DNA of 6,338 nt, taken from positions 1-6,338 of the forward strand of contig JAFZQQ010000272.1 of assembly GCA_017620315.1 (NCBI GenBank), given 5' to 3'. The notes under the pieces were generated by a model, which saw only the letters and a program-made list of their open reading frames with translations, was not told the DNA's origin and searched no databases. The DNA is from Oscillospiraceae bacterium (GTDB lineage: Bacteria > Bacillota > Clostridia > Oscillospirales > Oscillospiraceae). Of this stretch, positions 5,881-6,338 are shown in pieces. The stretch's first letter is position 1. Each line of letters starts with the position of its first letter. The translations under genes were made by a program, and so were the position numbers.

Positions 5881-5906
5881 TGCCGGGAGGAAAACTCCTC
5901 CCGGCA
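5881..5906 (-). terminator. Rho-independent terminator of the 74-residue ORF
   Basis: TGCCGGGAGGA (5881-5891) pairs perfectly with TCCTCCCGGCA (5896-5906) around a four-base loop. On the minus strand the stem is followed by TTTATTGATTT, a moderately U-rich tail. It begins 25 bases after the stop codon of the small ORF at 5932 and shields the tgt promoter from readthrough. Confidence 0.85.
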
Positions 5907-5931
5907 ATGCTCATTTATCGGTTTTCAAGGT

Positions 5932-6156
5932 TCACTCGCCCCGCGTTTCTTTGGCGGCATAGATGGCATCCACGACTCTTTTGTCGGCGTAGAGCTCGCT
6001 CAGCTCGTCGCTCAGGTCGTTCACCAGATCGGCGAGGATGGCGACAAGCCCTTGGAGTCTCTCGTCCGCGTCCGTCATGTAAAGCTCGTCGATGGCGCAG
6101 ATGACGGCGTTGATCTTGGTGCTGTCGAAAATGGCTGCTTCAAGGTGTCTGTTCAT
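5932..6156 (-). CDS. Unrecognised small acidic helical protein (74 aa)
   Basis: I do not recognise this protein. It is 74 residues, rich in Asp, Glu, Leu and Ala, without cysteine pairs, signal peptide or membrane helix, and its heptad-like spacing of Leu, Ile and Val (for example around residues 35-60) suggests a helical, perhaps oligomeric, cytoplasmic protein. The ATG at 6154-6156 is chosen because GGAGGAG (6167-6173, minus strand) lies nine bases before it; an upstream in-frame ATG at 6196-6198 has no such site and would extend into the serine recombinase sequence read on the other strand. A strong terminator follows the gene. Its upstream region coincides with the truncated recombinase, so it may be element cargo or a host gene next to a scar. 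No function is proposed. Confidence 0.6.
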   Translation of the reverse strand: MNRHLEAAIFDSTKINAVICAIDELYMTDADERLQGLVAILADLVNDLSDELSELYADKRVVDAIYAAKETRGE

Positions 6157-6174
6157 GCTGATTATCTCCTCCGT

Positions 6175-6338
6175 AAGCTGCAAATCATCAAGGAGCACGC
6201 CCGGCAGGGAAAGTTCGATATCCTGCTTGTATTCATGTTCGACCGCATCGGGCGCATCGCCGACGAGACGCCCTTTGTTGTGGAATGGTTCGTCCGCAAC
6301 GGCATCCGCGTATGGAGCTGCAAGGAGGGCGAGCAGCG
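6175..6338 (+). pseudogene. Serine recombinase (resolvase family), 5'-truncated, runs off window
   Basis: From about 6175 the plus strand reads KLQIIKEHARQGKFDILLVF, then MFDRIGRIADETPFVVEW, then FVRNGIRVWSCKEGEQ. This is the middle of the resolvase catalytic domain of large serine recombinases, including the DR(I/L)GR arginine motif. Such enzymes integrate, excise or invert mobile DNA through a serine nucleophile near the N-terminus. That serine and the usual preceding 60-90 residues are missing. The frame stays open leftwards to 5872, but those codons lie opposite the 74-residue ORF and show no Y-x-R-x-S type motif, and no ribosome binding site and start are apparent. I therefore read this as a decayed or recombined copy broken near 6170-6180. 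The 3' part is outside the window, so its state is unknown. An intact gene with an unusual N-terminus is less likely. Confidence 0.75.

Noticed and set aside
5872..6174. Leftward open continuation of the serine recombinase frame on the plus strand
   Set aside because: There is no recombinase-like N-terminal motif. The stretch is antisense to a better-supported ORF with its own ribosome binding site and terminator, although a short ENGC-FKVS match near 6130 resembles the family and kept the question open.
1..6338. CRISPR array, tRNA, rRNA or insertion-sequence ends
   Set aside because: No regularly spaced repeats, cloverleaf-like segments, rRNA motifs or transposase genes were seen on either strand.

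Overview
The window looks like a chromosomal segment of a spore-forming member of the Clostridia, perhaps an Oscillospirales-type organism, of medium-high GC. This rests on gene content and order: tgt, yajC and a four-helix membrane gene of the TIGR04086/YrzE type in a row, then a SpoIIM-like gene followed by xerD, an order that echoes parts of the Bacillus and Clostridia chromosome. Ribosome binding sites are of the strong AGGAGG/GGAGG kind, AT-rich -10 boxes stand in otherwise GC-rich DNA, and one gene starts with TTG. The genus cannot be fixed from the sequence alone.

Layout from left to right. Positions 1-303 (+) hold the C-terminus of an oligopeptide/dipeptide ABC transporter ATPase. It converges on a xerC-like tyrosine recombinase gene (382-1377, -), with a bidirectional terminator between them. 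A 400-base gap (1378-1778) holds the xerC promoter, a perfect 14-bp inverted repeat with dif-like 11-6-11 geometry, and the xerD terminator. Next on the minus strand come xerD (1779-2669) and a spoIIM-like membrane gene (2721-3371, TTG start), 51 bases apart and probably co-transcribed as spoIIM-xerD. A 272-base AT-rich gap with a direct repeat of TTGACATAAC follows. Then come a TIGR04086-type membrane gene (3644-4063), yajC (4140-4436) and tgt (4545-5675), all on the minus strand. At the right end, a 74-residue acidic ORF (5932-6156, -) has its own terminator, and a 5'-truncated large serine recombinase (from about 6175, +) runs off the window.

How the genes fit together. Tgt starts queuosine modification of tRNA. 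YajC is the SecDF-associated membrane subunit and shares a conserved neighbourhood with tgt. SpoIIM belongs to the forespore-engulfment machinery. XerD and the XerC-like protein are the expected pair for resolving chromosome dimers, here unusually encoded in tandem with a candidate recombination site between them. The right end looks like a mobile-element scar or boundary.

Most of the window is ordinary housekeeping. The points worth a second look are the palindrome between the two xer genes, the terminator-like hairpin whose 3' arm carries the Shine-Dalgarno of the TIGR04086 gene, and the recombinase junction beside the 74-residue ORF.
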